64,000 nucleotides of DNA from Laguncularia racemosa (taxonomy: Eukaryota; Streptophyta; Magnoliopsida; Myrtales; Combretaceae), in the NCBI GenBank assembly GCA_037954665.1, contig JBBMOL010000135.1:67001-131000 (forward strand), in the 5' to 3' direction. The translations under genes and the position numbers were made by a program. Each line of letters starts with the position of its first letter. The stretch's first letter is position 1. The notes under the pieces were generated by a model, which worked only from the letters and a program-made list of their open reading frames with translations, did no database searches and had not been told where the DNA came from. Shown one piece after another: positions 1-10,990 of this stretch.

Positions 1-211
1 TCACATGGTTCTTTTCCTGTGTCAATTGACATTCCCGAGATTTATTATCTGATGATATGGGCTTGTTTCGTCATCCATGCAAAGTTTTGGGACATTGTTT
101 TGAGGTACATAATGGGTTGGAAGTTCCTCAAGTCTTGATTCAATGGGAGGGTCTTTTGGTGATGAGGCCACATGGGAACTCTGCTGCTATTCATTTGTAG
201 TTTCCAGACTT
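1..211 (+). pseudogene. Gypsy integrase C-terminal/chromodomain remnant
   Basis: Translating the plus strand gives a chromodomain-like run with VLIQWEG, then, after a frame slip, DEATWE. This is the typical end of a chromovirus integrase, where the chromodomain is thought to direct insertion to particular chromatin. It is followed by a purine-rich tract at 212-226 (AAAAGGGTGGGGGTT) and then an LTR-like start, which is the order expected at the 3' end of a plus-strand gypsy element. The element enters from beyond the left edge. A frameshift near 160 shows it is dead. It resembles the chromodomain of the minus-strand element at 941-7115 but is a separate copy. Confidence 0.6.
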
Positions 212-228
212 AAAAGGGTGGGGGTTAT

Positions 229-648
229 TGATGCAACCCCCAGACTTTCTAAGCCTTCATTGAGAGTTTGTATTAGACGTAAGCCTATGACGTCGTACTA
301 GTGTGTTCTAGTGTGTGGTGTGCTTGTGTATGCATATAGTGGGTTTTTATATATGCTCTATGTTGCATAATTGTGCAGTAGTGGTTGTATGGGATGGGTT
401 TGTAGACATTCTGGTAGTGGTAGTGTTGTATATAAAGAAATGTTAGCTGTTAGTTGGTTAGAGGGAGGGAATTATATAAATAAGAGCTCAATTGTTGAGC
501 TAATCAAGAAATCTGCATGCTCGATAACAGAAACCCACAGTGGAGAAGTCTACCAGACATTGGCTTCTTTGGAAGAAATTGGCCAAGAGCACTGCTCTAG
601 GTATGTTCTTTGTTCAATTTCTTGTTTGTTGAACCTGTAGTTGTATCA
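229..648 (+). repeat. Probable 3' LTR of the plus-strand gypsy remnant
   Basis: It starts TGATGC directly after the purine tract at 212-226, as a 3' LTR should. A TATA-box-like TATATAAATA lies at 473-482. The right end is uncertain; a TG...CA-compatible end is at 647-648. No second copy is in the window, so length and ends are inferred. The open frame at 371-640 lies inside this LTR and is not regarded as a gene. Confidence 0.45.
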
Positions 649-752
649 TAACTTCTTTACCTTTATGGGCTTTTGCTGCCATAGAGGTGTTTTTGCTATG
701 AGCCTATAATTCACACTTAGCCCTTTGGGGAATTGGCCAAGCTCTAGTACCA

Positions 753-939
753 TGATAAAATATAAAAGAAAATGTAAATAGAAGATATTTCAACTTATCA
801 CCATAAGTACATAAGATGATCAATTTGTAGCACCTCATACATGATTGGAGTTAGGTAGTATCAACCCCAACATTTATTTACCCAAAACATCAACTATTTA
901 CTATATCTAGAGAATGCAATTGATATTCTTATAACTACA
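753..939 (-). repeat. TRIM-like short LTR copy A with adjacent PBS-like site
   Basis: A 187-bp unit with TG...CA ends (TGATAAAATA to ATAACTACA). Its left neighbour at 741-752 (GCTCTAGTACCA) is the reverse complement of TGGTACTAGAGC, close to the initiator-Met primer-binding site TGGTATCAGAGC. This suggests a minus-orientation 5' LTR plus PBS. The block 704-940, which includes about 35 bases left of the PBS, recurs with few changes at 7120-7363. Short LTRs with a PBS and no room for genes are the mark of TRIM elements. The assignment is inference. Confidence 0.5.
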
Positions 940-940
940 T

Positions 941-1556
941 TGTTAGACCCGAGAATTTAGTGATCAAGCTAGATCAACAGACTAGAGCTAGAAAATCCAA
1001 GGAAATAGAATTCAGCATTGATATCCAAACTAAGGAAATAGAAACGAGTGGATACTTGAGCTACAGCTTAGCCGGAGAGCGGATCTCTGAGACTAAGGCC
1101 AAACTGAATTTGTCTAGATGATTCTTAACTGTTTTTCTCTCCCAAATTTGCACTATTTAAACCCCCCCGCTTGGCCACGTCAGCCCACTCCTCTTGGCCA
1201 TGTCAGCCCTCACACCTCTAGCATAGATAATACCCCAGCCCCTCAGCCACATCAGCACATCCACACCACCCACACTAACCAGAACACACATAGAGCACCA
1301 CAGATCCTATATTACTAAAATACTACACAAAAAACACACATACCATGCATACAAATAATACCTCACACCCCATACACCGCGTACATCATACAAAGAGACA
1401 AACCACCACACACCACACACATAACAAATAGCACACCACCCAAAACCCCTACACAACACCCACAACACTACACAACACACCCCCACAAGCTACCCCTCCA
1501 CACCTCTCCTCTGATACACATTCATTAGAGGAGCATCAACACGTGGGATCATATCA
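941..1556 (-). repeat. Gypsy I 3' LTR (left copy)
   Basis: Starts TGTTAGACCC and matches 6517-7115 closely over most of its length. The end is either ATCAACA at 1541 or ATATCA at 1556. On the minus strand a purine tract (GGGGAGG) followed by TAAT sits just before TGATATGATC, which favours 1556. The inner part is rich in CA and CCA runs. A TATA-like reverse-strand TTTAAATAG lies near 1155. Confidence 0.85.
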
Positions 1557-3181
1557 ATTACCTCCCCTGAAACATTGTCCTTGTCCTCAAGGACAGAATC
1601 TGGGAATTGCAATTGGAAGGTAGATGTTTCCATCCAAGTCACATCATGAGAAGATTGTCCTTGCCATTGCACTAACAATCGAGGAACCTCCATTAGCCCA
1701 TCATGCCTATATTGATGACCCAATATAGAGATTGGTAAATACTCTATTATCTCAGCATCCTCAAAAAATCTAATGAAAGATCCAGAGTGGAAGTAAAAGT
1801 ACCCACAGCCCTCTTAAGAAGAGAGACATGAAAAATCGGATAAATGCAACAATGAGAAGGAAGGCACAATTTATAAGCCACCCTTCTAATGCGTTCTAGG
1901 ATTTGAAAAGGCCTAAAGAAACAAGGAGAAAGCTTAGAGGAAGATTTGGTAGAAACTCGATGTTGTAATGAAGGATGCAGCTTCAAGAAAACCCAATCGC
2001 CCACCAAAATTCCACATGACGGTGATGTTTATTGGCATTTTTACAATATATTGATTGAGCATGAGCTAAAATCTGCTTGAGTTGATGAAGAATAGCATCA
2101 CGAGTCTACAATGCTTCCCATAGACCCTAATGTTGTACTTCACGGTCAACAAAAGAACCAATGATCGGCAGTCATCTCCCATAAACAATCTCAAAAGGAG
2201 ACATCTTAGATGCAGTGTGATAGAAGTATTGTAATGAAATTTTTCTTAGGGAAGCCAAACTACCCACTGTTTAGGCTGATCACCAGTGAAACACTGAAGA
2301 TAACATTCTAAACACCTATTTAAAACCTCGGTATAGCTATTCATTTCAGGGAGATATGCTGTACTAAAATGGAGAATAGTTCCTTGTAATCGAAATAATT
2401 CCACCCAAAACTTATTGACAAAGGTAGGATCACAATCGCTCACAATAGTCTTAGGCATGCCATGTAAACAAACAACTTCCCGAACAAACGATTTTGCAAC
2501 ACTCTTAGTTGTATAGGGGTGTTTAGTAGGAATAAAATGACCATATTTGGAAAACCAATCCACTACTACTAACACCACATCAAGCCCTTTAGATCGAGGA
2601 ATTCCTTCCACAAAATCCATTGAAATATCCTCCCAAATCGCATCTAGAATGGGCAAATGACATAGAAGACCAACGGGAGCCAAAGTTTGATATTTTTTAT
2701 GTTGACAAACAGCACATGCCGCTACAAACTCCACAACATCTTTCTTCATCCCAATCTAATAAACATTAGAGGCAAGATGCCTATAAGTTCTAAGAAACCT
2801 TGCATGTCCCCTAACCGGTGAAGAATGAAACTCATGCAAAAATAGCTGTGGCCACTTAGATTGGGCAGGAACAACCAATCTACCATGATAATACAAGACA
2901 TCATTCACTAAATGAAAACCTTGCCTAGTGGACTCCCCCTCTCGCAATTGGTAGATTTTTGAAGCTAAAACAAAATCACACTTAACCGAAGCTTGAATCT
3001 CAGCCAGATTTGTCCATATAGGACCCGAAACCATCGGTAACTCCAACTCCTCAAACATCCTAGAAAGCGCATCAACAACTTTATTCTCATGCCCACTTCG
3101 GTACTGTACATCAAAATCATACCCAAGCAATTTAGAGAGCCAATTTTGTTGATCCAAAGTCGTAATGCGTTGTTGGAGCAA
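1490..3181 (-). pseudogene. Gypsy I integrase with chromodomain-like tail, broken
   Basis: On the minus strand, 3181-2756 carries the end of the RNase H/linker (ADALSR-like VVDALSR) and a zinc-binding region (HEFHSSPVRGHARF). 2749-2246 carries the CxxC of the HHCC finger and the catalytic core: Asp in SMDFVEG, Asp in VSDCDP and Glu in NSYTEVLNRC, so D,D,E are all present. 2007-1747 is the C-terminal DNA-binding part (VGDWVFLKL, FRPFQILERI, IFHVSLLKR). 1723-1490 is a chromodomain-like stretch with LLVQWQG and DVTWME. Several frame breaks separate these blocks. The normal job is insertion of element cDNA into the chromosome. The reading frame runs into the LTR. Confidence 0.88.
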
Positions 3182-3241
3182 GTATTTTAGACTTTTTTGA
3201 TCTTTCTTAACTATAAATTTTCTTCCAAATAAGTAAGGTCT

Positions 3242-4364
3242 CTAGTGTCGAATAGCCAACACAAGTGCCATAAGTTCTTTCTCATAAGTCGACTTAGCAA
3301 GAGTCTTGTCCGAAAGAGCTTTGCTAAAATAAGCAATAGGATGATTCTTGTCCGAAAGAGCTTTGCTAAAATAAGCAATAGGATGATTTTGCTGTTGTAG
3401 GACAGCTCCCAACCCATGCCTTGAAGCATCGCATTCCACAATAAAGGGTTGAGAAAAATTTGGCATTGCAAGCATAGGATTTGATACTAAAGCATTCTTC
3501 AGCTGAGTAAAAGCTTTTTCAGCTTCTTCCGACCACCTAAAACTATTTTTCTTAAACGAATCAGTCAATTGTTTCACAATTTTCCCATAATCCTTAATGA
3601 ACTTCCTATAATAGCCTCATAAACCCAAGAAACCATGAAGACCTTTGAGTGTAGTAGGTCTAGGCCAATCAAGAGCATATTAGACCTTGGTTGGATCCAT
3701 TTCAACTCCTTTAATAGAAATGACATGCCTAAGATATTCCAAAACTTCTTAACCAACTTGACATTTCTTCCTATTAGCATAAAATAATGTTGCCGCAATA
3801 TTGCTAGCACTTTTTGCAAATGTTGAATGTGAGAATCCAAATCAGCACTATACACTAGAATATCATCAATAGACACCAATACAAATTGTCGTAAGAAAGG
3901 CTGGAATGTATCATTCATCACAGCTTGGAAAGTTGCAAGTGCATTTCTTAAATCAAATGGCATTACAAGAAATTCATAATGCCCTTGGTGAGTTTGAAAA
4001 GCTGTCTTCTACACATCCTTAGTTGCCATTCGAATTTGGTGATACCCAGATCTAAGATCAATTTTGGAAAAACATTGGCTCCAAATAATTCATCTAACAA
4101 TTCATCGATAACAGGAATAGGAAACTTATTAGGAATTGTTACCTCATTAAGCGCCTTGTAGTCTACACAAAACCTCCAAGATCCATCCTCCTCCTTCACC
4201 AATATCACCGAACTAGAGAATGGGCTAGTGCTTAGCCTAATAATTCCAGCCATTAGCATATCGTGGACTAGTTTTTCAATCTCATTTTTTTGCACATATG
4301 CGTATCGATATGGACAAACATTAACTGGTCCATGGCCTTTCTTCAATGGAATTCGATGATCCAT
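3242..4364 (-). pseudogene. Gypsy I reverse transcriptase and RNase H, broken
   Basis: The fingers region (4364-3963) shows the typical gypsy RT opening, including SPFSSSVILV and GSWRFCVDYKALN. It is then knocked out of frame where the first catalytic Asp (motif LDL) should be read. The second catalytic block reads FVLVSIDDILVYS (3963-3574), so the active-site DD is kept. RNase H (3577-3242) shows the Asp in VECDAS and the Glu in YEKELMA. A 42-bp perfect in-frame tandem duplication at 3305-3388 repeats 14 residues of RNase H. At least two frameshifts make it nonfunctional. It copies element RNA into cDNA in autonomous relatives. Confidence 0.9.
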
Positions 4365-4930
4365 GGCTTGGAAGACTGAGGTTCCTTAAACACATCCTCA
4401 TATTTAGTCAAAAGAGCTTTTAATTGGCTATCCTTAGCATATAATTCCGTAGGATCTTGCTTGTCTAGCACCCATAACAATTTACACTCATTTGCATCAT
4501 CCAATTTTTGTAAAGATTTAAACGAGATGGGAAATCTACATAGAGTAGGATCACCTTGTAACACACACTCATATCCTAAACCAACCACTTTTATCGTCAT
4601 CTTTTTCCAATCTATCTTCACCTCTCCTAAAGTCCTCAACCAAGCCATCCCCAATATGATATCAACTCCCCTTAACTCCATCACATAATAGTTCACCTTT
4701 GCTTCATACTCCCCTACTCATATTCAAATAATCACAAAACCCATGAAATTCAATATTATGACCATCCCTTAGAGTTACTCGAAAACTTCGAGTATCCTTC
4801 ATTGGTAACCTAAGACGCATTACTAAAGCTTTGGAAACAAAATTGTGACTCGCTCCACTATTAACTAAAAATACCACGAGTTTGGAAACAAGTGTACCTT
4901 ACATTTTCATTATACATGGATCATAAAATC
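4343..4930 (-). pseudogene. Gypsy I protease region, catalytic Asp lost
   Basis: The minus strand near 4865-4830 reads VFLVNSGASHNFVS, the retropepsin active-site block, but with Asn in place of the expected Asp (DSGA or DTGA). 4696-4343 continues with the DIILGMAWL motif that ends the aspartic protease fold, then the linker into RT (DVFKEP). A frameshift lies between the two parts. The protease normally cuts the Gag-Pol polyprotein. With Asp replaced, this copy should be inert. Confidence 0.82.
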
Positions 4931-4931
4931 C

Positions 4932-6330
4932 TTACATTACCATCAAAGATAAGGGCATCATTGGATTCCGATCAGGTTCACCGACTGCTATTTGCAACTC
5001 GTCCCAATCTTCTCCTTCACCAATTTGCTCCTCCTTCAATACCAATATTCGAATAAATTTATTTGGACAACAATGATTAGATCTAAAAGGTTGATCACAC
5101 TTAAAGCACAGTCCCTTAGCCTTCTTCTCCAAGAATTCAACATGTGAGAGTTGCCTTTGCCCATAAGAATGATGGCTTCCTTCCTTGACAATACCAGAAC
5201 TGGATGCCACTTGAGAATTGACACCATCAGATGTCTCAAATTTTCTTGGCATAGAAACATTCTCCCTGGCTATCCCAAAACGAATTGCTCTTCGATCTCA
5301 TCTCATCTCCTCCAAGAAAACGTGGACTATGAGGAACAGAAGGCACCAGTGAAGCTGTAGGTACATAATACCCCTAATACGAGAACCTGGTAGGAGGGTT
5401 GGAACGAAAATAATTTTGTTTGTCATTGACTCATCTCCCATTTACTTGGTTTGTTACAACAAAAATACTATTCTCATTTTTTTTTTTTAATTTTCAAAGC
5501 CAATTCCATTATGTGTTTCGGTGTTGAAGGAGAAAATGTATCTACTCTTGTCTGTATTCCTGTAAACCTCCCAAAAAATAGCCCAACAGTTCAATCTTGA
5601 GTATAGCCGGTGTCAATGATTCAAAATCTTCAATGTATTGGAGGACTATTCCCCCTTGCTAGAGTTGGGAAAGACTCTTGAACGGATTTGAGGCCAATTT
5701 GTCCACCATATTGTGTCATCATTTCCATTTTTAATTTCGGCCAATCAAGGTTGGGTTCCCGACTTTGAAGCATGCAGAACCAATGGATGCAACGACCCCG
5801 CATACATATAGCCGCAAGCTCCACCTTCTGTTCGACTCATGTTCGTTAGACCAAGAAATATTGTTCCGCCAACAAAATCCAATTTGATGGATCTACACCG
5901 TCGAAAAATGAAAGGATAAGCCTGGACGCATTCAATGATACTCCTTATCTAGATCCTCATCTTGAACTTAGTCAATCTGAAAATCAGAATTAATTTCCAT
6001 ATGTCTAACTCTCTTTGGTTGTTTTCCACAGTCCTTCATAACGTTCGAACTCTCACCAGAATTGATTCTTGTATTTCTACTCAACCATATGTCCTCAAGC
6101 AATTTCTGGATACAATCCATTTTTCCTTGCGTCGTAGTAACCTCACCTAACATCGATTTTTGTTCACTGTCCAAGGAAATAAGTTGATGATGAATATTAG
6201 CCACTTCATTTCTACATGAGCATCCATCCGAGTCATGTTCCGGTTACCTAATGAGAAGCTCCAACGTTAAGTCTTAAGAAATTATCATAGCACAATTTCC
6301 CGACATAATGGCAAACAAAAAAAAATTTTC
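4932..6330 (-). pseudogene. Gypsy I gag, broken
   Basis: Three blocks are readable on the minus strand: an N-terminal helical stretch (6204-5968), a Retrotrans_gag-like block with a run around CIHWFCML (5824-5630), and a nucleocapsid part (5252-4932) with KAKGLCFKCDQPF and a following HCC. That is the CxxC...H...C zinc knuckle, slightly off canonical spacing. Stops separate the blocks. Gag forms the particle that packages element RNA. Confidence 0.7.
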
Positions 6331-6501
6331 GCTCAAGGATCATCAAAATTCTGATATTGTCCGTTCGACTCAACAGATGTCCCAGCAAGTTCAACTGATG
6401 GCCTAATGTGTTTTTCGACAAGTTTTCTGACTAGATTTCCATCGTAAATCCCAATGAATTTACCGACGAGTCTCTCATCATGGGTTTCGATGAGGTTTCC
6501 T

Positions 6502-6514
6502 GACAATGGAACCA
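6502..6514 (-). other. Gypsy I primer-binding-site candidate
   Basis: Just inside the 5' LTR, after a two-base spacer, the minus strand reads TGGTTCCATTGTC. It begins with the TGG expected to pair with a tRNA 3' CCA end. It does not match the common initiator-Met site, and the tRNA is not identified. Confidence 0.5.
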
Positions 6515-6516
6515 AT

Positions 6517-7115
6517 TGTTAGACCCGAGAATTTGGTGATCAAGCTAGATCAATGGACTAGAGCTAGAAAATCCAAGGAAATAGCAATCAGCATTGATAT
6601 TCAAACTAAGGAAATAGAAACGAGCAAATACCTAAGCTACAACTTAGCCAGAGAGTAGATCTCTAAGACCAAGGCCAAATTGAATTTGTCTAGATGATTC
6701 TTAACCGTTTTTCCCTCTCAAATGTACACTATTTAAACCTCCCAGCTCGGCCACGTTAGCCCCCACACCTCTAGCATAGATAATACCCCATCCCCTCAGC
6801 CACATTGGTACACCCACACCACCCACACTAACCAGAACACACAAACAGAACACCACACTACTAACATACTACACAGAAAACACACATACCATGCATACAG
6901 ATAGCACCACACAACCCACACAACAAACCACACACCACGCACATCATACAAAGAGACACACCATACACAGAACATATAACACACCAACTACAACCCCTAC
7001 ACAATACCCACAACACTACACAGCACACACCCAACACACCCCCACAAGCTACCCCTCTGCACCTCTCCTCCGATACACATTCATCAGAGGAGCATCAACA
7101 TGACTGATCATATCA
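6517..7115 (-). repeat. Gypsy I 5' LTR (right copy)
   Basis: Near-copy of 941-1556, starting TGTTAGACCC. It ends with GAGGAGCATCAACA at 7100, or a few bases later at ATATCA (7115). It differs from the left copy by many substitutions and by small indels in the CA-rich part, which indicates an old insertion. Confidence 0.85.
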
Positions 7116-7168
7116 ATCGTATAATTCACAATTAGCCCTTTGGGGTATTGGCCTAAGCTCTAGTACCA

Positions 7169-7362
7169 TGACAAAATATAAAAGAAAATGTAAATAGAAG
7201 ATATTTCTACTTATCACCATAAGTACATAAGAGGATCAATTTGTAGCACCTCATACATGATTGGAGTTGGGTAGTACCAACCCCAACATTTATTTACCCA
7301 AAACATCAACTAATTACGATTTACTATATCTAGAGAATGCAATTGATATTCTTACAACTACA
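7169..7362 (-). repeat. TRIM-like short LTR copy B with PBS-like site
   Basis: Second copy of the 753-939 unit (TGACAAAATA to ACAACTACA). The same PBS-like GCTCTAGTACCA lies at 7157-7168, and the same short leader at 7120-7156. About 7 bp are inserted relative to copy A. See copy A for the interpretation. Confidence 0.5.
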
Positions 7363-7363
7363 T

Positions 7364-8980
7364 AAAGCTGAATATTCTAATGGATTCCTACCCATAAGTT
7401 CCACCATCATTTTGATGTTCACAAAAATCTAGCGGAGTTTTTCATGATGACAAGTCAGTGGTTATGTTACAGAATTTTAAAATGAGAATGTCTCTTATTT
7501 GTGAATAATGCAGTGTCTCTTATTTGCGAATAACGCGCAGTTTTGGCATCCTTTCAGTGTGAGAAAGTTCCCAGTTCCCATATGGTAGCTTGTTGATGTT
7601 TCTTGTCGACTTATGCTACCCTTTTTGGATAGCTTATTTTGCTGCACATTGCTTGATTTTTATTATTTATTTATTTAATATATATATATATATATATATT
7701 CTTTTTGGTGTGGGTATGATTGGATTATATTGTGTTATTGCAATATAGTGAAGTAGGCTGAGAAGTACTACTTTGATGATATCATCCCACAGGAGATGAC
7801 AGATAAATTTATCATTGTAAATTTTGCAGGTTATCCTTGTTTTAAGCAGTGATTGAATTTACCTGACCAGTTCTCTGGTTTATCATAACATGCTCATGCT
7901 CTAAGAATCCTCTTATGAAACCTCTGTTCCAGAAAATATGAGCAGAAATAGCTGGTTAAATTATGGTTGTGCTCCTTTATTATCCAAATTTAGAAAAAAG
8001 GGTAAATTTCAGTGGAATCCCTACAAACTATGAAACTCACAGAAACAGCCAGATTTCAGAGGTACCGCATTTACACCCATTGAAGAATGTTAATATTTCA
8101 AAAATTTTCCTTTAATGCAATAGCAAGTTAGTATTCTGTATAGTCATACGCTTTCGATTACTTTTTAGGTGAGCTCATCATCTAAAGTAGGGTTTTTTTT
8201 TCTTGTTTGACTTATTTGAATTTTAGCAGTCCATATGGATCAAATCTGGTGGCAAATAAGTCCCATGAAATAATTATAGTTGCATACTAATGCAAAAGAT
8301 TGACTTGGTACTATAATGGAGGAGAATCTTTTGAGTTGTCAACTTTTTCCAAGGGTGTAAAGTGTTGGAAATTTGGTGTCTATAATTTTGGATCATTTTT
8401 GGGGGTGTCACTGCAATTTATCCAATAAAAAAGACTGAATGTTCATGCTGGGTGTTCATAGTTGCTTTTGGGAGAATCACTTTTAGTTCATGGCCACATG
8501 TGGTTAAAGAATGAAGCTTATTTGATGTGTTCTCTCTCCCTAGAGTTCAGGGTATGCTCATCAAGTTATGGGGAGGATCTGGAAAGGAAATGCTTCATTC
8601 TATTACTAACAGTAATTTGATTGTTCTTTTATTAATATATCCTATTATGGGATATACATATCCTACAGTGTCTTTGAAGTTTTCGAGAATGTCTTAAAAT
8701 GTGTGTCTTCCATTGAAATTCTGCTACCTCCAGCTTCTATTTAGTCATGATTTGTCCATACCATATTGACCAAATTCTTTTAATCTGGTTTTGGTTGGAA
8801 TAGATGCCAAGAGAAGTACCCAGTACTGTGGCCAAAAAGGAAAAAGGAGCTACCCATAGAAAATCGGGGTAGTCTAGGATGGATGGATTGTGCAATAGCA
8901 TCCAAGAGAGAGAAAATGCTCTCCTCTTTAGCTTTTCCCTTTGCATCCCACTAAAAGACCACTTCTTTTAGGGTAAGTTC
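7364..8980. other. Noncoding stretch, no gene recognised
   Basis: No frame longer than about 70 codons and no recognised domain. It holds a TTTA/TA microsatellite at about 7662-7700. It may be intron or 5' flank of the zinc-finger gene further right, but no exon could be shown. Confidence 0.4.
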
Positions 8981-9989
8981 AAACACTTTAAAAGCTTAAT
9001 CCCCTTCCCCTTTTGTCCTGCTTTCTTCTTCTTTCTTCTTTGAGTTGCAAGTTTTAACTCTTGGTTGTTGGAGTTTTGTCCTGTGCAAGTTCTATTAGGT
9101 TGAGTGCTGGTAATTGTTGGTTCAAAGTTCTGGTTGTTTGTGCTGCTGTTCTAGTTTTGATAGCCATCATGGTTCTGAAAACATTCATGAGGTGGCCTAA
9201 GCATTCTTATGCTGCTCTTAAGGCCTCCAAACCAGGTCTTTTGTCAAGGCTCAGGAAGTTCTCCTCTTTCATGAAAGACAAGAAGCTATTTGGCTCTTCT
9301 CAAAAACCACCTTCTGGTTGAGAAAGCCAGCCCGTTGAGGTAGAGGCTGTGGGACCATTGTGTGTTGTGACTTCTCATCCTTTGGCTGGAAAAGAGCTTC
9401 TCTTTGTAAAAAAAGGCTCAGAAAAGTGGTTGGTGGGAAGTTCAAGATAAAAATGCCTAATGCATAAAAGACCCTTTCTAGTGAAAGTCAATGCTCCATT
9501 AGTGAATCTATTCTTCAATTCTTGACAAAACTAGCAGAAGACATTGAAAATCAAGTCTACTTTGGAAAAAGTCTTCCGACACCATGGGGAACTGTGCTTC
9601 AGGACTTAAAGACAAAAAAGCCCCTTCTAGAGCAAATTCCACAAAACCACCTTTTGTTGCATGGGTGGTTTTATCTAATCATCTTCCACCAAAGGTCATG
9701 GTGGACATTCCTTTTGACTATTTTCCACCATCTAGAGGTGGAAACAACATTTGTCTCAACCCCACCCACCCACCCACCCCACCCCCCCCCCCCCCCCCAA
9801 ATTTGTCTCTCAAGTGGGAGAATGCATTTTGAGGAACACACTAGTGGAGTATTTCCTTAGCTGTAGCCTTCCTGTCTATTCAAAAGTTGAATTAAAAGGC
9901 TTGTTGAAATTTTAACAAAGGTGTTTCTTTTTTCTTTTAAGTTTGTGGATGAGAAATTCTATGTCAACCTTGGTATTTTGCATGCCAAC

Positions 9990-10480
9990 TCTTGATGCTA
10001 CAAAGATGGAGGCAGGATTGTACCTTGATAGGGTCCATCCATGCGAAATGCCTGTTTGGATCAAACTTTGGAGGTACCCATGGAGTATCTTCATAGGGAG
10101 GGGATAAGTTACGCAGCTAGTGCTGTCGCAAGGCCACTTCAGGTGGACACTATTGCTGACAGAGGAGTGAATACATTACGTTCATGCTTTAGTTGAAATG
10201 GAGGCAAGTGTAGAGTTCCCTATGGACTTTGAAATGATCCATGCTGAAGGTTCTGTTGTTTTAGATGTGGAATACCAAGGAGTTCCACTGCGCTGCCTTA
10301 ATTGCAATGTCTTTGGATAAGGTAATGATGAGTGCATGAATGTGGAGGGCCTTACTAGTGGTTGGCAACAAAGGTAAACCAAGTTGATGAAGCCCAAAAA
10401 GTAGTGGTTCTTGATCTGAGCAAACCATTCGAAGGAATTATTACTAAGGAAGGAGCTAGTAGACCTGTGGTAAAGCCAGC
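9990..10480 (+). pseudogene. LINE ORF1-like (DUF4283 type) fragment
   Basis: The plus strand reads PVWIKLWRYPWS, then GLSYAASAVARPLQVD, and after a break ALVEMEASVEFP, VEYQGVPLRC and NCNVFG. This matches the end of the DUF4283 domain and the start of the CCHC_4 knuckle in plant L1 ORF1 proteins, which bind element RNA. The knuckle is cut by a stop after CNVFG. An upstream stretch from 9190 (KASKPGLLSRLRKFSSFM) may belong to the same ORF1. Frameshifts and stops show it is dead. Confidence 0.7.
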
Positions 10481-10875
10481 AACACTAGGCAGGGGCAAGT
10501 TTGAACTAATGCTGTGGGATGGTTGAGTCACACAGCTCTAATTGGCCTCGTCAGCTTTTGGAACCTCTGTGTGGTTTTCCAGCCACCTCCAATTCACCCA
10601 CCAGGGATTTCCCCTTGGACAGCTTAAATATTGATGGTGATTTTTTTGGAAATGATTCCTTCAGAGCAATATCCTCCTTAAGATCTACTATGTAAGAAAC
10701 ACAGCTAGAGAATTCATCCTCCTTTGACCAAAGGAGTTGGATGAGGATCATTCATCTTGGGGTGTGGTCATGAAAAAGAAGTCTTGTAAGAAGAAAGGAA
10801 AGCTAAAGGTTGGGGAATCCTCTAGCTTACCTTGTGTTTATTTTAGGTATACCTATCCTTGTAAATAACTTTTCT

Positions 10876-10990
10876 TAATGTTGGTTTCATGGAATCTTGG
10901 GGGCCTTGCTGATAAACGGTAAAGGAGTTAAAGAATTTTGTTTTGATGATAAAATTTCTTTTCTAGGCTTGCTGGAGACTCAAGTCGTTT
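10876..10990 (+). pseudogene. LINE ORF2 start: endonuclease N-terminus
   Basis: The plus strand reads VSWNLGGLADK, then with a stop and a frame change ISFLGLLETQV. Both are hallmark blocks of the apurinic-like endonuclease at the start of L1 ORF2 (usually SWNxRGL and LxETK/R), including the Asn and Glu used for metal binding. Similarity is lost by about 11000. Confidence 0.65.

Larger units (their letters stand above)
941..7115 (-). mobile_element. Gypsy element I, chromodomain type, inactive
   Basis: Two similar LTRs (941-1556 and 6517-7115) enclose, on the minus strand and in the usual order, gag, protease, reverse transcriptase, RNase H, integrase and a chromodomain-like tail. That order defines Ty3/gypsy. 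Every gene has stops or frameshifts, and the protease catalytic Asp is replaced, so the copy cannot move by itself. No clean 5-bp target duplication is seen: the left flank is TACAT and the right flank ATCGT. Instead the flanks hold the two copies of the short LTR-like unit. Roughly 6.2 kb including LTRs. Confidence 0.9.

Noticed and set aside
371..640. 89-codon plus-strand frame
   Set aside because: Lies inside the probable LTR at 229-648, low-quality sequence, no domain.
1118..1318. Pro/His/Thr-rich plus-strand frame, and its counterpart pair near 6796-7103
   Set aside because: Translation of CA/CCA-rich LTR sequence; appears in both LTR copies of gypsy I.
6333..6515. 60-codon minus-strand frame starting in the PBS of gypsy I
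   Set aside because: It overlaps the primer-binding site and leader; no similarity to Gag.
936..7120. Five-base target duplication for gypsy I
   Set aside because: Left flank TACAT and right flank ATCGT do not match under either LTR end considered.
8737..8946. 69-codon minus-strand frame
   Set aside because: No domain, no supporting context; likely chance in the LINE leader region.
9522..9860. Overlapping Pro-rich plus-strand frames across the poly-C tract
   Set aside because: Proline runs are produced by the microsatellite; only the LINE ORF1 context is kept.
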